Counted from the first letter of the stretch, positions 38,409 to 47,958 are shown. The stretch is DNA of 64,000 bases from Actinobacillus vicugnae (GCF_901687125.1 NZ_CABFJY010000049.1:1-64000), one strand, 5' to 3'. Notes: a model not told the origin generated them from the letters alone. Numbers and translations: made by a program.

Positions 38409-39473
38409 TTATTTATGATATTGTTTTGAATATTCGTGAATCGCATCCACAAACACTTTCGGGTTTTGTTCTGGCACATCTTGATGAATGCCATGTCCGA
38501 GATTGAATACATGTCCAGAACCTTCACCAAAGCCTGCTAAAATTTGTTTTACTTCTTGTTCAATACGTTCTGGTTGAGCATATAACACACTTGGATCCAT
38601 ATTGCCTTGAAGCGCCACTTTATGTCCTACACGACGACGCGCATCGGCAATATCAATCGTCCAATCTAAGCCAACTGCATCACAACCTGTATCCGCAATC
38701 GCTTCTAACCATAAGCCACCGCCTTTGGTAAATAGAGTAACAGGCACTTTTCTGCCTTCGTTTTCACGAATTAAGCCATCTACAATTTTATGCATATAGT
38801 GTAGCGAGAAGGCTTTATATTCATTGTGTGCTAATACCCCCCCCCAAGTGTCAAAAACCATTACCGCCTGTGCGCCCGCTTTGATTTGAGCGTTAAGATA
38901 TAAAATCACGCTCTCGGCTAATTTATCTAACAAAGCGTGTAGAATTTGTGGATCGGCATACATCATTTTTTTGATTTTGGTAAATGCCTTGCTTGAACCG
39001 CCTTCTACCATATAAGTAGCAAGTGTCCATGGGCTGCCAGAAAAACCAATTAACGGCACTTCGCCTTTTAATTCACGACGAATAGTACGCACCGCATTCA
39101 TTACATATTGTAATTCACCTTCAGGATCAGGAATTGGAAGGTGTTCTACTTGCGCTTTATTTTCAATCGGACGCGCAAATTTAGGACCTTCACCCGCACC
39201 AAAACTTAGCCCCAATCCCATTGCATCTGGAATGGTTAAAATATCAGAGAAAAGAATTGCTGCATCTAATTCATAACGACGTAATGGCTGTAAAGTTACT
39301 TCGCAAGCTAATTCTGCATTACGGCACAACGACATAAAATCGCCTGCTTGCGCACGAGTGGCTTTGTATTCAGGTAGGTAACGCCCTGCTTGGCGCATCA
39401 TCCATACGGGAGTCATATCCACAGGTTCGCGTAATAATGCTTTTAAATAGCGATCATTTTTTAATTGGCTCAT
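38409..39473 (-). CDS. hemE: uroporphyrinogen decarboxylase
   Basis: Converts uroporphyrinogen III to coproporphyrinogen III in haem synthesis. The 354-residue protein has the [16 protein letters not shown] signature at about residues 22-37, the [12 protein letters not shown] segment, FDTWGGVL, and [11 protein letters not shown] near the end. The codons for W-G-G-V create an uninterrupted run of nine G on the coding strand (38837-38845), a likely slippage spot. Its gene order with yjaG and hupA is conserved. Confidence 0.97.
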   Translation of the reverse strand: MSQLKNDRYLKALLREPVDMTPVWMMRQAGRYLPEYKATRAQAGDFMSLCRNAELACEVTLQPLRRYELDAAILFSDILTIPDAMGLGLSFGAGEGPKFARPIENKAQVEHLPIPDPEGELQYVMNAVRTIRRELKGEVPLIGFSGSPWTLATYMVEGGSSKAFTKIKKMMYADPQILHALLDKLAESVILYLNAQIKAGAQAVMVFDTWGGVLAHNEYKAFSLHYMHKIVDGLIRENEGRKVPVTLFTKGGGLWLEAIADTGCDAVGLDWTIDIADARRRVGHKVALQGNMDPSVLYAQPERIEQEVKQILAGFGEGSGHVFNLGHGIHQDVPEQNPKVFVDAIHEYSKQYHK

Positions 39474-39566
39474 AGTATTCCTTGTCCATCTATTTCAGAT
39501 AAATAAGCGGTAAAATTTTAATGAAAACTTGCAAAGTTCCACTAAAAAATGACCGCTTGTATCGGG

Positions 39567-40118
39567 TTAGTGAAGTTGAGGTTGCTCAGCGTTCTTTACA
39601 TTTAATGCAAAATGGCTGTGCAAGAAAAGTGTTAGCACTCGCAAGTACTCTACCACTTCTTCGCCTGCTTCCAGTAATTCATTGTTATCATCGTCTTCAT
39701 TGTAACCTAATTTAGAAATTTCTTCTAAATCATCTAATGCCTCACCAATTTCATCCGTTTCACGGCTTAATTTTGGCTGCGCTAAGCCTAAACCAAGTAA
39801 AAATTGGCTTGTCCAGTCTGCAATAGCATCTGCTAAAGCGAAACCATCTTCGTTATTCGGAGTCCAAAGCGAGAATAATGTATTAGCTTCATCAAAACTT
39901 TCGGTTAATTGTTGATAAAACTCGCTGAGTGTAGCTAAAGGCGCTTGCGAGAAAGCATGACCATCATTTAAAAATTGGTAAGTAAGCGTTTTCCAAGATT
40001 CATCTTGCACGCCACCCGCAATTAATCCGCTTAGAAAACCATGTACTTCTGCGGCTGTTTCGCCAATTTGTAATTGGGCAATTAGTTGATTAAATTCGTT
40101 TGATTGTGTAATAGCCAT
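39567..40118 (-). CDS. ygfB: UPF0149 family protein YgfB
   Basis: A 183-residue acidic cytoplasmic protein with the family pattern (EVHGFLSGLIAGG, then WTSQFLLGLGLAQ, and the acidic stretch NEDDDNNELLEAGEEVVEYLRV). It is transcribed divergently from zapA, 76 bp apart, as in E. coli. YgfB has been linked to regulating ampDh3 in Pseudomonas; here its role is unknown. Confidence 0.9.
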   Translation of the reverse strand: MAITQSNEFNQLIAQLQIGETAAEVHGFLSGLIAGGVQDESWKTLTYQFLNDGHAFSQAPLATLSEFYQQLTESFDEANTLFSLWTPNNEDGFALADAIADWTSQFLLGLGLAQPKLSRETDEIGEALDDLEEISKLGYNEDDDNNELLEAGEEVVEYLRVLTLFLHSHFALNVKNAEQPQLH

Positions 40119-40194
40119 AGTGTCTTATTTGTGATTCTGTTAAAGAATGGCATAATAGCAAAAAATTCATCTTACTTGTGAGGATTTCACGACT

Positions 40195-40506
40195 ATGTCG
40201 GCAAATTATATTGAAGTTCAAATTTTTGGGCAGGTACTTCGCTTACATTGCCCACCCGAGCAACAAGAACACTTACTCGCTTCAGCGCAACGTTTAGAAG
40301 AACGAGTAGCGGTTTTAAAAGATCAATCTGGTATTATCCAGCTTGAAAAAGTGTTAGCTATCGTTGCACTTAATCTCAACTACGAACTTGAGCAAGAAAA
40401 GCAAAAAAATGCAAACAATAAAGCAGTGCTTGAGTCTTGCATTCAACAGCTCGATAGTTCGTTGAATAAATTGCTGACTAACGCCTCCGTTGCCATTAAT
40501 CAGTAG
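40195..40506 (+). CDS. zapA: cell-division protein ZapA
   Basis: Binds and bundles FtsZ at the division ring. The 103-residue protein opens MSANYIEVQIFGQVLRLHCPPEQ, then a long helix with coiled-coil character (LEKVLAIVALNLNYELEQEK). Neighbours ygfB, 6S RNA and fau are the conserved order. Length is normal. Confidence 0.94.
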   Translation: MSANYIEVQIFGQVLRLHCPPEQQEHLLASAQRLEERVAVLKDQSGIIQLEKVLAIVALNLNYELEQEKQKNANNKAVLESCIQQLDSSLNKLLTNASVAINQ

Positions 40507-40587
40507 AATGTTTAAAAGCTGATCATTTGCGAATTTTTCTCAATTCAACACTAGGAAAATTTCGCAATTTCCGTTAGTATAATACTT

Positions 40588-40762
40588 GCCTGAGGTGTAC
40601 GTTGTGAGTTACGTCCCTGAGCCGATAATTTAAAACTTTGAGTTGGACATCTAGCTGCTGGTGAGCAAGCTTACTCTAAGTAAGAAGCCTAAAGGCAATT
40701 AAGTTCGACTCCCTTGAACCTTCTGGTTCAAGGACCATCACACACAACGGCACTTCGGGTTC
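40588..40762 (+). ncRNA. ssrS: 6S RNA
   Basis: Binds sigma70 RNA polymerase and mimics an open promoter. It lies between zapA and fau, its standard place. Conserved blocks are visible: CCCTGAGCCGATAAT (from about 40615), GGTGAGCAAGCTT, AGAAGCCT and the hairpin CCTTGAACC/GGTTCAAGG. The ends (GAGGTGTACGTTGTGAGT near 40591, with CACACAACGGCACTTC near 40743) form the closing stem. A TATAAT box sits at 40578-40583. Ends are estimated to within a few bases. Confidence 0.93.
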
Positions 40763-40789
40763 TTTTCTTTCTATGTTTGGTATATCTAT

Positions 40790-41368
40790 ATGCAAACTAG
40801 CCAATCTTGGCGAGAAGCTCGCCAAACCATTCGCAATCAAATGAAAGCCAAACGGCTTGCATTAACCACACAACAACAAACCAGTGCCGCTTTAGATATT
40901 ATCCCCCAAGCACTTGCTTTAATTGAACACTATCAAGCTTCTCATCTTGCTTTCTATTTGCCATTCAAAGCAGAAATTTCACCGCTTCCACTCATAAAAC
41001 AACTCCTTACACAAGGAAAATCTATTTATCTGCCCGTGTTACACCCCTTTAGCGCAGGTAATTTACTGTTTGTGCAATATCAGCCTAACTCGGTTTTGCA
41101 ATCGCATTCATTCGGTATGCTACAACCTCAATTAGATATTCGGCAGGTTAAGCCGCTTGATGAATTAGAAATGATCTTCACCCCACTACTCGCTTGCGAC
41201 AAACAACTAAATCGCTTAGGCTATGGCGGTGGTTTTTACGATCGAACCTTGGCACAAACATCAGCGATAAACGTGGGATTAGCCTACGATTGCCAGCTGA
41301 TTGAACAATTGCCAACCGAAGATTGGGATATGCCACTCGATCATCTGATATTAGGAGACACAGCATGA
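40790..41368 (+). CDS. fau: 5-formyltetrahydrofolate cyclo-ligase
   Basis: Converts 5-formyl- to 5,10-methenyltetrahydrofolate using ATP. The 192-residue protein has the C-terminal signature LNRLGYGGGFYDRTLA and the FYLPFKAEISPLPL segment. It lies directly after 6S RNA and may be read from the same transcript, as in E. coli (ygfA). The IclR gene begins inside its stop codon (ATGA). Confidence 0.93.
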   Translation: MQTSQSWREARQTIRNQMKAKRLALTTQQQTSAALDIIPQALALIEHYQASHLAFYLPFKAEISPLPLIKQLLTQGKSIYLPVLHPFSAGNLLFVQYQPNSVLQSHSFGMLQPQLDIRQVKPLDELEMIFTPLLACDKQLNRLGYGGGFYDRTLAQTSAINVGLAYDCQLIEQLPTEDWDMPLDHLILGDTA

Positions 41369-42150
41369 CAGAAAAAGAATCATCGGGAAGCCAAACCTTA
41401 GTGAGAGGATTAAAATTACTTGAACTGCTTTCCCAATACCCAAATGGCTGCCCTTTAGCGCAACTTTCTGAGCTAGCGCAATTAAATAAAAGTACCGTAC
41501 ATCGCTTATTACAAAGTTTGCAACAAGAAGGATTTGTTCGCCCTGCTCCTACCACAGGTAGCTATCGCCTAAGCACCAAATGCCTCACTATTGGTCAGCG
41601 TGCTTTGAGTTCACTCAATATTTTACATATTGCAGCCCCTCATCTTGAAGCCCTTAACCTACAGCTGGGTGAAACGGTTAATTTTGCAATGCGAGAAGGC
41701 AATCATGCTATTTTGATCTATAAATTAGAACCGACCACTGGCATGATGAAAACCCGTGCTTATATCGGACAACGATTACAACTTTATTGCTCTGGTATGG
41801 GTAAATTATTCCTCGCATACGATAAACCTGAATATATTCCACAATATTGGCAAGCCAAACAGGATATTATTCGCCAGCTAACAGCTAATACGATCACCAC
41901 CATTCCTGCAATGGAAAGCGAATTAACCAAAATCCGCCAACAACAATTTGCGATGGACGATGAAGAAAACGAATTAGGCGTATCTTGCATTGCTTGTCCA
42001 ATTTTCGATCACAAAAATCATGTGATCTATGCCGTTTCAATTTCACTTTCTACGGCCCGCTTAAAGCAATTAGGATTTGATCTATTACACACAGCGATTC
42101 AAACTACAGCGGCTAAAATTTCAGAAGAATTAGGCTGGCAAGCTAAATAA
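41365..42150 (+). CDS. IclR-family transcriptional regulator
   Basis: A 261-residue regulator. Winged helix-turn-helix: LVRGLKLLELLSQYPNG, then LAQLNKSTVHRLLQSLQQEGFV. The effector domain has the family signature GVSCIACPIFDHKNHVIYAVSIS. The ATG at 41365 overlaps the fau stop by ATGA, so a longer frame from 41323 is unlikely. KdgR- and YiaJ-type regulators are the closest I can think of, but the ligand cannot be assigned. putP lies downstream after a 563-bp gap. Confidence 0.88.
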   Translation: MTEKESSGSQTLVRGLKLLELLSQYPNGCPLAQLSELAQLNKSTVHRLLQSLQQEGFVRPAPTTGSYRLSTKCLTIGQRALSSLNILHIAAPHLEALNLQLGETVNFAMREGNHAILIYKLEPTTGMMKTRAYIGQRLQLYCSGMGKLFLAYDKPEYIPQYWQAKQDIIRQLTANTITTIPAMESELTKIRQQQFAMDDEENELGVSCIACPIFDHKNHVIYAVSISLSTARLKQLGFDLLHTAIQTTAAKISEELGWQAK

Positions 42151-42218
42151 GCGGTCAGCTCTTCGTCAGATTTTGCAAAAAGCCTACGAAGATCTGATTT
42201 TATATTCAGGTATTTTTT

Positions 42219-42253
42219 CTATCCACAACCTCTGTGGATAACTTTGTGGATTT
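42219..42253. promoter_or_regulatory. cluster of DnaA-box-like sites
   Basis: CTATCCACA at 42219-42227 (8 of 9 to TTATCCACA), TGTGGATAA at 42233-42241 (perfect on the minus strand), and TGTGGATTT at 42245-42253 (7 of 9). The last two are 12 bp apart. A GATC-containing 13-mer-like element lies just left. Whether DnaA binds here is unproven. Confidence 0.5.
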
Positions 42254-42520
42254 CTTTTTGAAAAATATGCCAAACCTAGATAAAACCTAGCATTTTTCAC
42301 ATTCATTTAAAATTGAGCACAAAATAACATTTCCTTTTAAATCAATTAGTTACATTTTGGCTAGTGCTTTTATCAAAAAATTTTAAAATTTTTTCTTGTA
42401 AATTTACTTGACAAGCTAGGCCTGTGTACAACTAATTATCTTACGCTAAAAAACTAGCCAAAAAGCATACTAAACTCGTTAAAAAAACGATTATTTTTTG
42501 ATAAAAATGTAAAAATTTTG

Positions 42521-42536
42521 TTGCAAACGTTTGCGA
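42521..42536. promoter_or_regulatory. LacI/PurR-type operator palindrome upstream of putP
   Basis: TTGCAAACGTTTGCGA holds the perfect 12-bp palindrome GCAAACGTTTGC, with the central CG typical of LacI-family sites. It is very close to the PurR consensus (ANGCAANCGNTTNCNT). It lies about 180 bp before putP and overlaps a possible -35 (TTGCGA). Confidence 0.5.
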
Positions 42537-42713
42537 ATTAGTTATAGTCGAGTGATATAGATTATCAACAAACAATCACAATTTTATTTATCTTGATACA
42601 CACCGCATAGAAATGCGTAAAATAGCGATAAAAATTCATTTTGCCGATCTTTTTTGCTATAATTCGCCCTTTTTTGTGCTAATGAAAACATAGAAAGAAT
42701 AAGAGGAATAGCT

Positions 42714-44228
42714 ATGTTTGGATTTGATCCTACCACAACCACATTCCTGATTTATATCATCGGAATGATCTTAATCGGCTTTATCGCCTATCGTGTTACT
42801 AACAACCTTTCAGACTACATTTTAGGTGGACGTCGTTTAGGTAGCTTTGTTACCGCATTATCGGCAGGGGCATCGGATATGTCAGCTTGGTTGCTGATGG
42901 GCTTACCAGGTGCTATTTATGCAGGCGGTTTAATTGAAGTCTGGTTAGCTGTTGGTTTAACCATCGGTGCATATTTAAACTGGAAGCTTGTCGCAGGTCG
43001 CTTACGTTCTCACACAGAACACAGTGGCGACGCACTTACCTTACCCGAATACTTTCACAATCGCTTTGGTGATAAAACCAAATTAATCAAAATCCTTTCG
43101 GCAATTATTTTTCTACTCTTCTTCGCCGTTTACTGTGCTTCAGGTGTAGTCGCTGGTGCTCGAGTTTTTGAGAACCTATTTGGCGTACCTTATGCTAATG
43201 CAATTTGGTATGGTGCTGTGGCAACTATTCTTTATACCTTTATTGGTGGTTTCTTAGCGGTAAGTTGGACTGATACCATTCAAGCTTCGTTAATGTTATT
43301 TGCATTGATTCTCACCCCTGTATTTGTTGTATTAAACGTAGGTGGAATCGAAGCTATGCAAGAAAGCATCACACTTGCAGAAATTGCAGCAAATAAAAAC
43401 TACAACGATATGTTTACTGGCACAACGATATTAGGCGTACTCAGCTTATTAGCATGGGGATTAGGTTATTTTGGTCAGCCACATATTGTGGTACGTTTTA
43501 TGGCGGCAGAAAGTGTCAAATCACTGGAAAATGCTCGCCGTATCAGTATGACTTGGATGGTAATTTGCCTTGTTGGTGCAATTGGTATTGGCTACTTTGG
43601 TATGGCATATTTCTTTAAATTCCCAGAAAATGCTCAAGTCGTAAACCAAAACAATGAACAGATTTTTATTGAATTAGCCAAACTGTTGTTTAACCCTTGG
43701 ATTGCAGGCATTTTACTCTCAGCGATTTTAGCAGCGGTAATGAGTACTCTTTCTGCGCAACTTTTAATTTGTTCAAGTGCCATCACCGAAGACTTATATA
43801 AAGGAATCTTACGTCCATCAGCAACTGACAAAGAATTAGTTTGGCTTGGCCGTATGATGGTACTTGCTGTCGCTGCACTTGCCATCTATATCGCACAAGA
43901 TCCAAATAGCCAAGTATTTGCGCTGGTAAAAGACGCTTGGGCAGGCTTTGGCTCAGCATTCGGCCCTGTGGTGTTATTATCTCTTTTCTGGAAACGCATG
44001 AACGGCTTTGGTGCTATTACAGGCATGCTTACAGGTGCATTAGTTGTGTATTTCTGGAAAGACATCACCACAGCGCTTTCACTCCCAGAAATGTATTCAA
44101 TGATTCCTGGCTTTATGAGTGCAATGTGCGCGATTGTGATTGTGTCTCTGCTCACTCCCGCACCAAATAAAGAAATTATCGAAACCTTCGACAAAGCGAA
44201 TAAATCTTACTTAGAAGAAGTGAAATAA
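42714..44228 (+). CDS. putP: sodium/proline symporter PutP
   Basis: SSS-family sodium:proline transporter with about 13 membrane spans, 504 residues. Family features: LSDYILGGRRLGSFVTALSAGASDMSAWLLMG near the start, GWTDT-like (VSWTDTIQA), GLGYFGQPHIVVRFM, and AVMSTLSAQLLICSSA. It precedes putA in the same direction. A strong terminator lies between them, so they are probably separate or attenuated units. AAGAGGAATAGCT precedes the ATG. Confidence 0.94.
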   Translation: MFGFDPTTTTFLIYIIGMILIGFIAYRVTNNLSDYILGGRRLGSFVTALSAGASDMSAWLLMGLPGAIYAGGLIEVWLAVGLTIGAYLNWKLVAGRLRSHTEHSGDALTLPEYFHNRFGDKTKLIKILSAIIFLLFFAVYCASGVVAGARVFENLFGVPYANAIWYGAVATILYTFIGGFLAVSWTDTIQASLMLFALILTPVFVVLNVGGIEAMQESITLAEIAANKNYNDMFTGTTILGVLSLLAWGLGYFGQPHIVVRFMAAESVKSLENARRISMTWMVICLVGAIGIGYFGMAYFFKFPENAQVVNQNNEQIFIELAKLLFNPWIAGILLSAILAAVMSTLSAQLLICSSAITEDLYKGILRPSATDKELVWLGRMMVLAVAALAIYIAQDPNSQVFALVKDAWAGFGSAFGPVVLLSLFWKRMNGFGAITGMLTGALVVYFWKDITTALSLPEMYSMIPGFMSAMCAIVIVSLLTPAPNKEIIETFDKANKSYLEEVK

Positions 44229-44231
44229 ACG

Positions 44232-44270
44232 AAAAGCGATTTGCTGTGTGACAGCAAGTCGCTTTTTTGT
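44232..44270 (+). terminator. putP terminator
   Basis: Arms 44232-44247 (AAAAGCGATTTGCTGT) and 44251-44266 pair at all but one position with a 3-nt loop. A T-run follows. Confidence 0.88.
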
Positions 44271-44350
44271 TTGTGGGTCACGCCATATGTAAAAAATTCT
44301 AAAAAAATGACCGCTTGTAACTCAAGCACACAACATACGAGGAGCTTCTT

Positions 44351-47300
44351 ATGCAACAATATCATCTTCTACCAGCAACTACTCTCCGACCCGAACTCAG
44401 CCAACATTATCGTATTGATGAAACTGAGCTAGTTCAAAAACTATTAGTTGAAGCTAATACCGATGAGTATCAAACCAATATCAAAGCGCTTACCCGTAAG
44501 CTTGTTGAAAAAGTCCGAGCCAACCGCCAAAAAGCCAGTGGTGTTGATGCATTAATGCATGAGTTTTCGCTTTCCAGCCAAGAAGGTATCGCATTGATGT
44601 GCTTAGCTGAAGCGCTCCTTCGTATTCCTGATCAAGATACTCGCGATAAATTAATCAAAGACAAAATCACAAAAGGTAATTGGAAATCACATATCGGTAA
44701 AAGCCCGTCACTTTTTGTCAATGCTTCCGCTTGGGGGCTTGTGTTTACAAGAAAAGTGCTCTCACTTTCTGATGACTCACTTTCAAATAGTTTAACTCAG
44801 CTGATTAATAAGAGCGGAGAGCCGATTATCCGTAAAGGTATGGATTTTGCTATGCGCTTACTCGGCAAACAATTCGTTACGGGTGAAACCATTCAAGTGG
44901 CACTCAAAAATAGTGAAGAGCGTTTTCAAAAAGGCTTTCGCTTTACTTACGACATGCTAGGTGAGTCAGCATTTACTGAACAAGATGCGAAACGCTATTA
45001 CCAAGACTACGTCAGTTCAGTACACGCAGTCGGGGCAGTTTCAAAAGGATTAGGGGTTTATCAAGCTTCTGGGATTTCCGTAAAACTTTCGGCGATTCAC
45101 CCTCGTTATTCATTAGCGCAACACGCACGAGTTATGCAAGAACTCTACCCTCGCTTACGCGATTTGTGTTTACTAGCTAAACGTTATGATATTGGGATTA
45201 ATATTGATGCTGAAGAAGCCGACCGCTTAGAAATTTCACTCGATCTCATCGACCGTTTATTATCTGAGCCAGAACTAGCAGGCTTTGATGGCATTGGCTT
45301 TGTGGTGCAAGCCTATCAAAAACGTTGTTTATCTGTGATTGATTATCTCATTCAAAAAGCTCACGAAAAACAACGAAAATTAATGATTCGTTTAGTAAAA
45401 GGTGCTTATTGGGATGCCGAAATTAAACGTTCTCAAACCGATTCCACTGGCTACCCTGTATTTTCCCGCAAAGTACATACCGACTTAAATTACATTGCCT
45501 GCGCGAAAAAATTACTGGCAGCACAAGATGTGATTTATCCACAATTTGCCACCCACAATGCCCAAACACTTGCCACTATTTACCATTTGGCAAAAGGTAA
45601 AAAATTTGAATTCCAATGTTTACATGGCATGGGCGAAACCCTCTATGATCAAGTTGTCGGCAAGCAAAACTTAGATGTGCAATGCCGTATCTATGCTCCT
45701 GTTGGCTCTTACCAAACACTATTAGCTTATTTAGTGCGTCGCTTATTAGAAAATGGCTCTAATAGCTCATTTGTAAATCAGTTAGTAGATGAGCAAGTCA
45801 GCGTAGAAAGACTGGCAGAAGATCCTGTTGTAAAAGCAGCACAAACGGCTGGTTCAATGCACCCTAAAATCCCACTACCTCGAAATTTATTTAGCGATCG
45901 CCTTAATTCTAAAGGCTACGATCTCAGCGATACAGTTCAACTTGAAAACTTACAAACACAGCTTAACCAGCTAGCCAAAGTGCAATACAAAGCCTATCCA
46001 TTATTAGCTGATAGTTTTTATGAAGGTAGCTTAAGCAAAGCGGTTTTCAATCCTGCACTGAATACCCAACAAGTGGGTGAGGTGGTGTATGCCAACACGG
46101 CCGATGTAACAAAAGCATTTGCAATTGCCGAGCAAAATCAGACCGCTTGGCAAGCAACGCCTCCTCAACAACGAGCCGCCATTTTAGACAATATTGCCGA
46201 GTTACTTGAAAGCAATATGCCAACCTTATTCGATCTCGCTGTGCGAGAAGCAGGGAAACCCCTAAATAATGCGATTGCAGAAGTGAGAGAAGCGGTCGAT
46301 TTTTGCCGTTATTATGCAAATGAGGTGAAACGTAATCCTGATGCTTATCAAAAACCAAGAGGCATTATTGTTGCAATCAGCCCATGGAACTTCCCACTTG
46401 CTATTTTTACTGGTGAAGTAGTTTCTGCATTAGTGGCGGGGAATGTTGTGCTGGCAAAACCAGCAGAGCAAACCTCATTAATGGCGCATTATGCGGTGGA
46501 GCTATTCTATCAAGCAGGCGTGCCCAAAGGCGCTCTACAATGCTTACCAGGTAGTGGTGCTGAAATCGGTAATCAGCTCACTGCCGATCCTCGTGTGGCA
46601 GGTGTAATTTTTACAGGATCCACCGAAACCGCTAAAACCATCAATCGCAATTTGCAAAAACAAGACAAAATCGTACCGCTTATTGCTGAAACAGGCGGAC
46701 AAAATGCACTGATTATGGATAGCTCTGCTCTAGGCGAACAAGTGGTAGCAGACGTTCTCAATTCTGCTTTTGATTCCGCAGGTCAACGCTGTTCAGCGTT
46801 GCGTGTGTTGTATCTGCAAGAAGATGTTGCGGATCATATTTTAGCGATGCTAAAAGGCGCAATGGCCGAACTCCATGTTGGCAGACCACAAGCACTCAAT
46901 ACCGATATTGGGCCTGTGATCGACCGCACCGCACAAAGTCGTTTGCTCAGCCATATCAAAAAAATGAAGCAAGTCGCCAAAAGCTATTACCAAGTACCGA
47001 TAGCACCAGAAGTAGAACAAAACGGGATCTTTGTCGCACCAAGCTTGTTTGAAATTGATCATATTTCACAGATTGAACACGAGGTATTTGGTCCAATCCT
47101 GCATGTTATTCGCTTTAAAGCTAACCAATTTGAACAAGTGATCCACGACATAAATTCAACAGGCTTTGGCTTAACCAGCGGTTTGCATAGCCGTATTGAT
47201 AACACCATTTATCAATGGATAGATAAAGTGCAAGCGGGCAATTTATATGTGAATCGTAATACCGTTGGTGCTGTGGTTGGCGTACAACCTTTCGGCGGCA

Positions 47301-47941
47301 TGGGGCTTTCAGGCACGGGGCCAAAAGCAGGTGGCCCGCTTTATTTACAACGTTTGGTCAATAGCGAAGCATGGTATCTGCCCGATTTAGACGGCGGAAT
47401 AACCATTGGAACAGACAATCTTGCTCAAGCTATCCGCCAAGCACTTTCAGTGGAACAACACGCTGAAGCGCTAGCACTTTTGCAAAATTTAGCGCAAAAA
47501 TCACCGCTTGCAAAAGTATTCAAAATGCAAGGAATCACGGGAGAAAACAACGAGTTACGCCTTGAAGCACGTCAGCTTATCGCGATAAGCAACGGCTCAC
47601 TTTTCGAGCAAGTCAAAGCGCTGATTGCGATTGCCATGTGCGGAAGCAAAGCTGTAGTGAAACAAGATTCACCACTGGCTGAACACGCCCACCAATTTGC
47701 GGAATATGTAGTGGTAACCGATGATTTCAATCAATTCGCCAAATTAAGTGTCATGATAGTGCTTGAACCACTTTCTTGCACAGAGCGACAACATTATGCC
47801 GAACGTAATGGCGCTATTCTAACCTATATTGAAAACCTTAATTTGGCACTTTCACTATTGCCATTAATGCATGAAAAATCCATCAGTATCAATACCGCAG
47901 CAGCAGGGGGCAATGCAACCCTAATGAGTGAAATGGATTAA
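44351..47941 (+). CDS. putA: bifunctional proline dehydrogenase / P5C dehydrogenase PutA
   Basis: Oxidises proline to glutamate. The 1,196-residue protein has the FAD-linked PRODH barrel (about residues 150-480; GLGVYQASGISVKLSAIHPRYS, RLVKGAYWDAEIKR) and an aldehyde dehydrogenase domain (about 560-1010) with catalytic E780 (AETGGQNA) and C814 (GQRCSALR). A C-terminal domain follows (about 1010-1196). It lacks the N-terminal ribbon-helix-helix DNA-binding domain of E. coli PutA (1,320 residues), so it should not autorepress. Ribosome site GAGGAG lies ahead of the ATG. Confidence 0.96.
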   Translation: MQQYHLLPATTLRPELSQHYRIDETELVQKLLVEANTDEYQTNIKALTRKLVEKVRANRQKASGVDALMHEFSLSSQEGIALMCLAEALLRIPDQDTRDKLIKDKITKGNWKSHIGKSPSLFVNASAWGLVFTRKVLSLSDDSLSNSLTQLINKSGEPIIRKGMDFAMRLLGKQFVTGETIQVALKNSEERFQKGFRFTYDMLGESAFTEQDAKRYYQDYVSSVHAVGAVSKGLGVYQASGISVKLSAIHPRYSLAQHARVMQELYPRLRDLCLLAKRYDIGINIDAEEADRLEISLDLIDRLLSEPELAGFDGIGFVVQAYQKRCLSVIDYLIQKAHEKQRKLMIRLVKGAYWDAEIKRSQTDSTGYPVFSRKVHTDLNYIACAKKLLAAQDVIYPQFATHNAQTLATIYHLAKGKKFEFQCLHGMGETLYDQVVGKQNLDVQCRIYAPVGSYQTLLAYLVRRLLENGSNSSFVNQLVDEQVSVERLAEDPVVKAAQTAGSMHPKIPLPRNLFSDRLNSKGYDLSDTVQLENLQTQLNQLAKVQYKAYPLLADSFYEGSLSKAVFNPALNTQQVGEVVYANTADVTKAFAIAEQNQTAWQATPPQQRAAILDNIAELLESNMPTLFDLAVREAGKPLNNAIAEVREAVDFCRYYANEVKRNPDAYQKPRGIIVAISPWNFPLAIFTGEVVSALVAGNVVLAKPAEQTSLMAHYAVELFYQAGVPKGALQCLPGSGAEIGNQLTADPRVAGVIFTGSTETAKTINRNLQKQDKIVPLIAETGGQNALIMDSSALGEQVVADVLNSAFDSAGQRCSALRVLYLQEDVADHILAMLKGAMAELHVGRPQALNTDIGPVIDRTAQSRLLSHIKKMKQVAKSYYQVPIAPEVEQNGIFVAPSLFEIDHISQIEHEVFGPILHVIRFKANQFEQVIHDINSTGFGLTSGLHSRIDNTIYQWIDKVQAGNLYVNRNTVGAVVGVQPFGGMGLSGTGPKAGGPLYLQRLVNSEAWYLPDLDGGITIGTDNLAQAIRQALSVEQHAEALALLQNLAQKSPLAKVFKMQGITGENNELRLEARQLIAISNGSLFEQVKALIAIAMCGSKAVVKQDSPLAEHAHQFAEYVVVTDDFNQFAKLSVMIVLEPLSCTERQHYAERNGAILTYIENLNLALSLLPLMHEKSISINTAAAGGNATLMSEMD

Positions 47942-47958
47942 TCTTACGCAAATAACTG

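Larger units (their letters stand above)
42151..42713. other. 563-bp AT-rich gap upstream of putP with DnaA-box and operator-like motifs
   Basis: No gene found. The gap contains a GATCTGATTTTAT 13-mer-like sequence (42191-42203), three DnaA-box-like sites (42219-42253), and an 11-bp inverted repeat (42355-42365 with 42453-42463). It also has five CTAG tetramers within about 180 bp and a GCAAACGTTTGC palindrome (42523-42534). The putP promoter must lie near the right end. Confidence 0.5.

Noticed and set aside
42191-42253. Calling this a confirmed chromosomal origin
   Set aside because: Only one GATC was noted beside the boxes, and the gap lacks mnmG, mioC or dnaA neighbours. The DnaA-box cluster is reported only as a lead.
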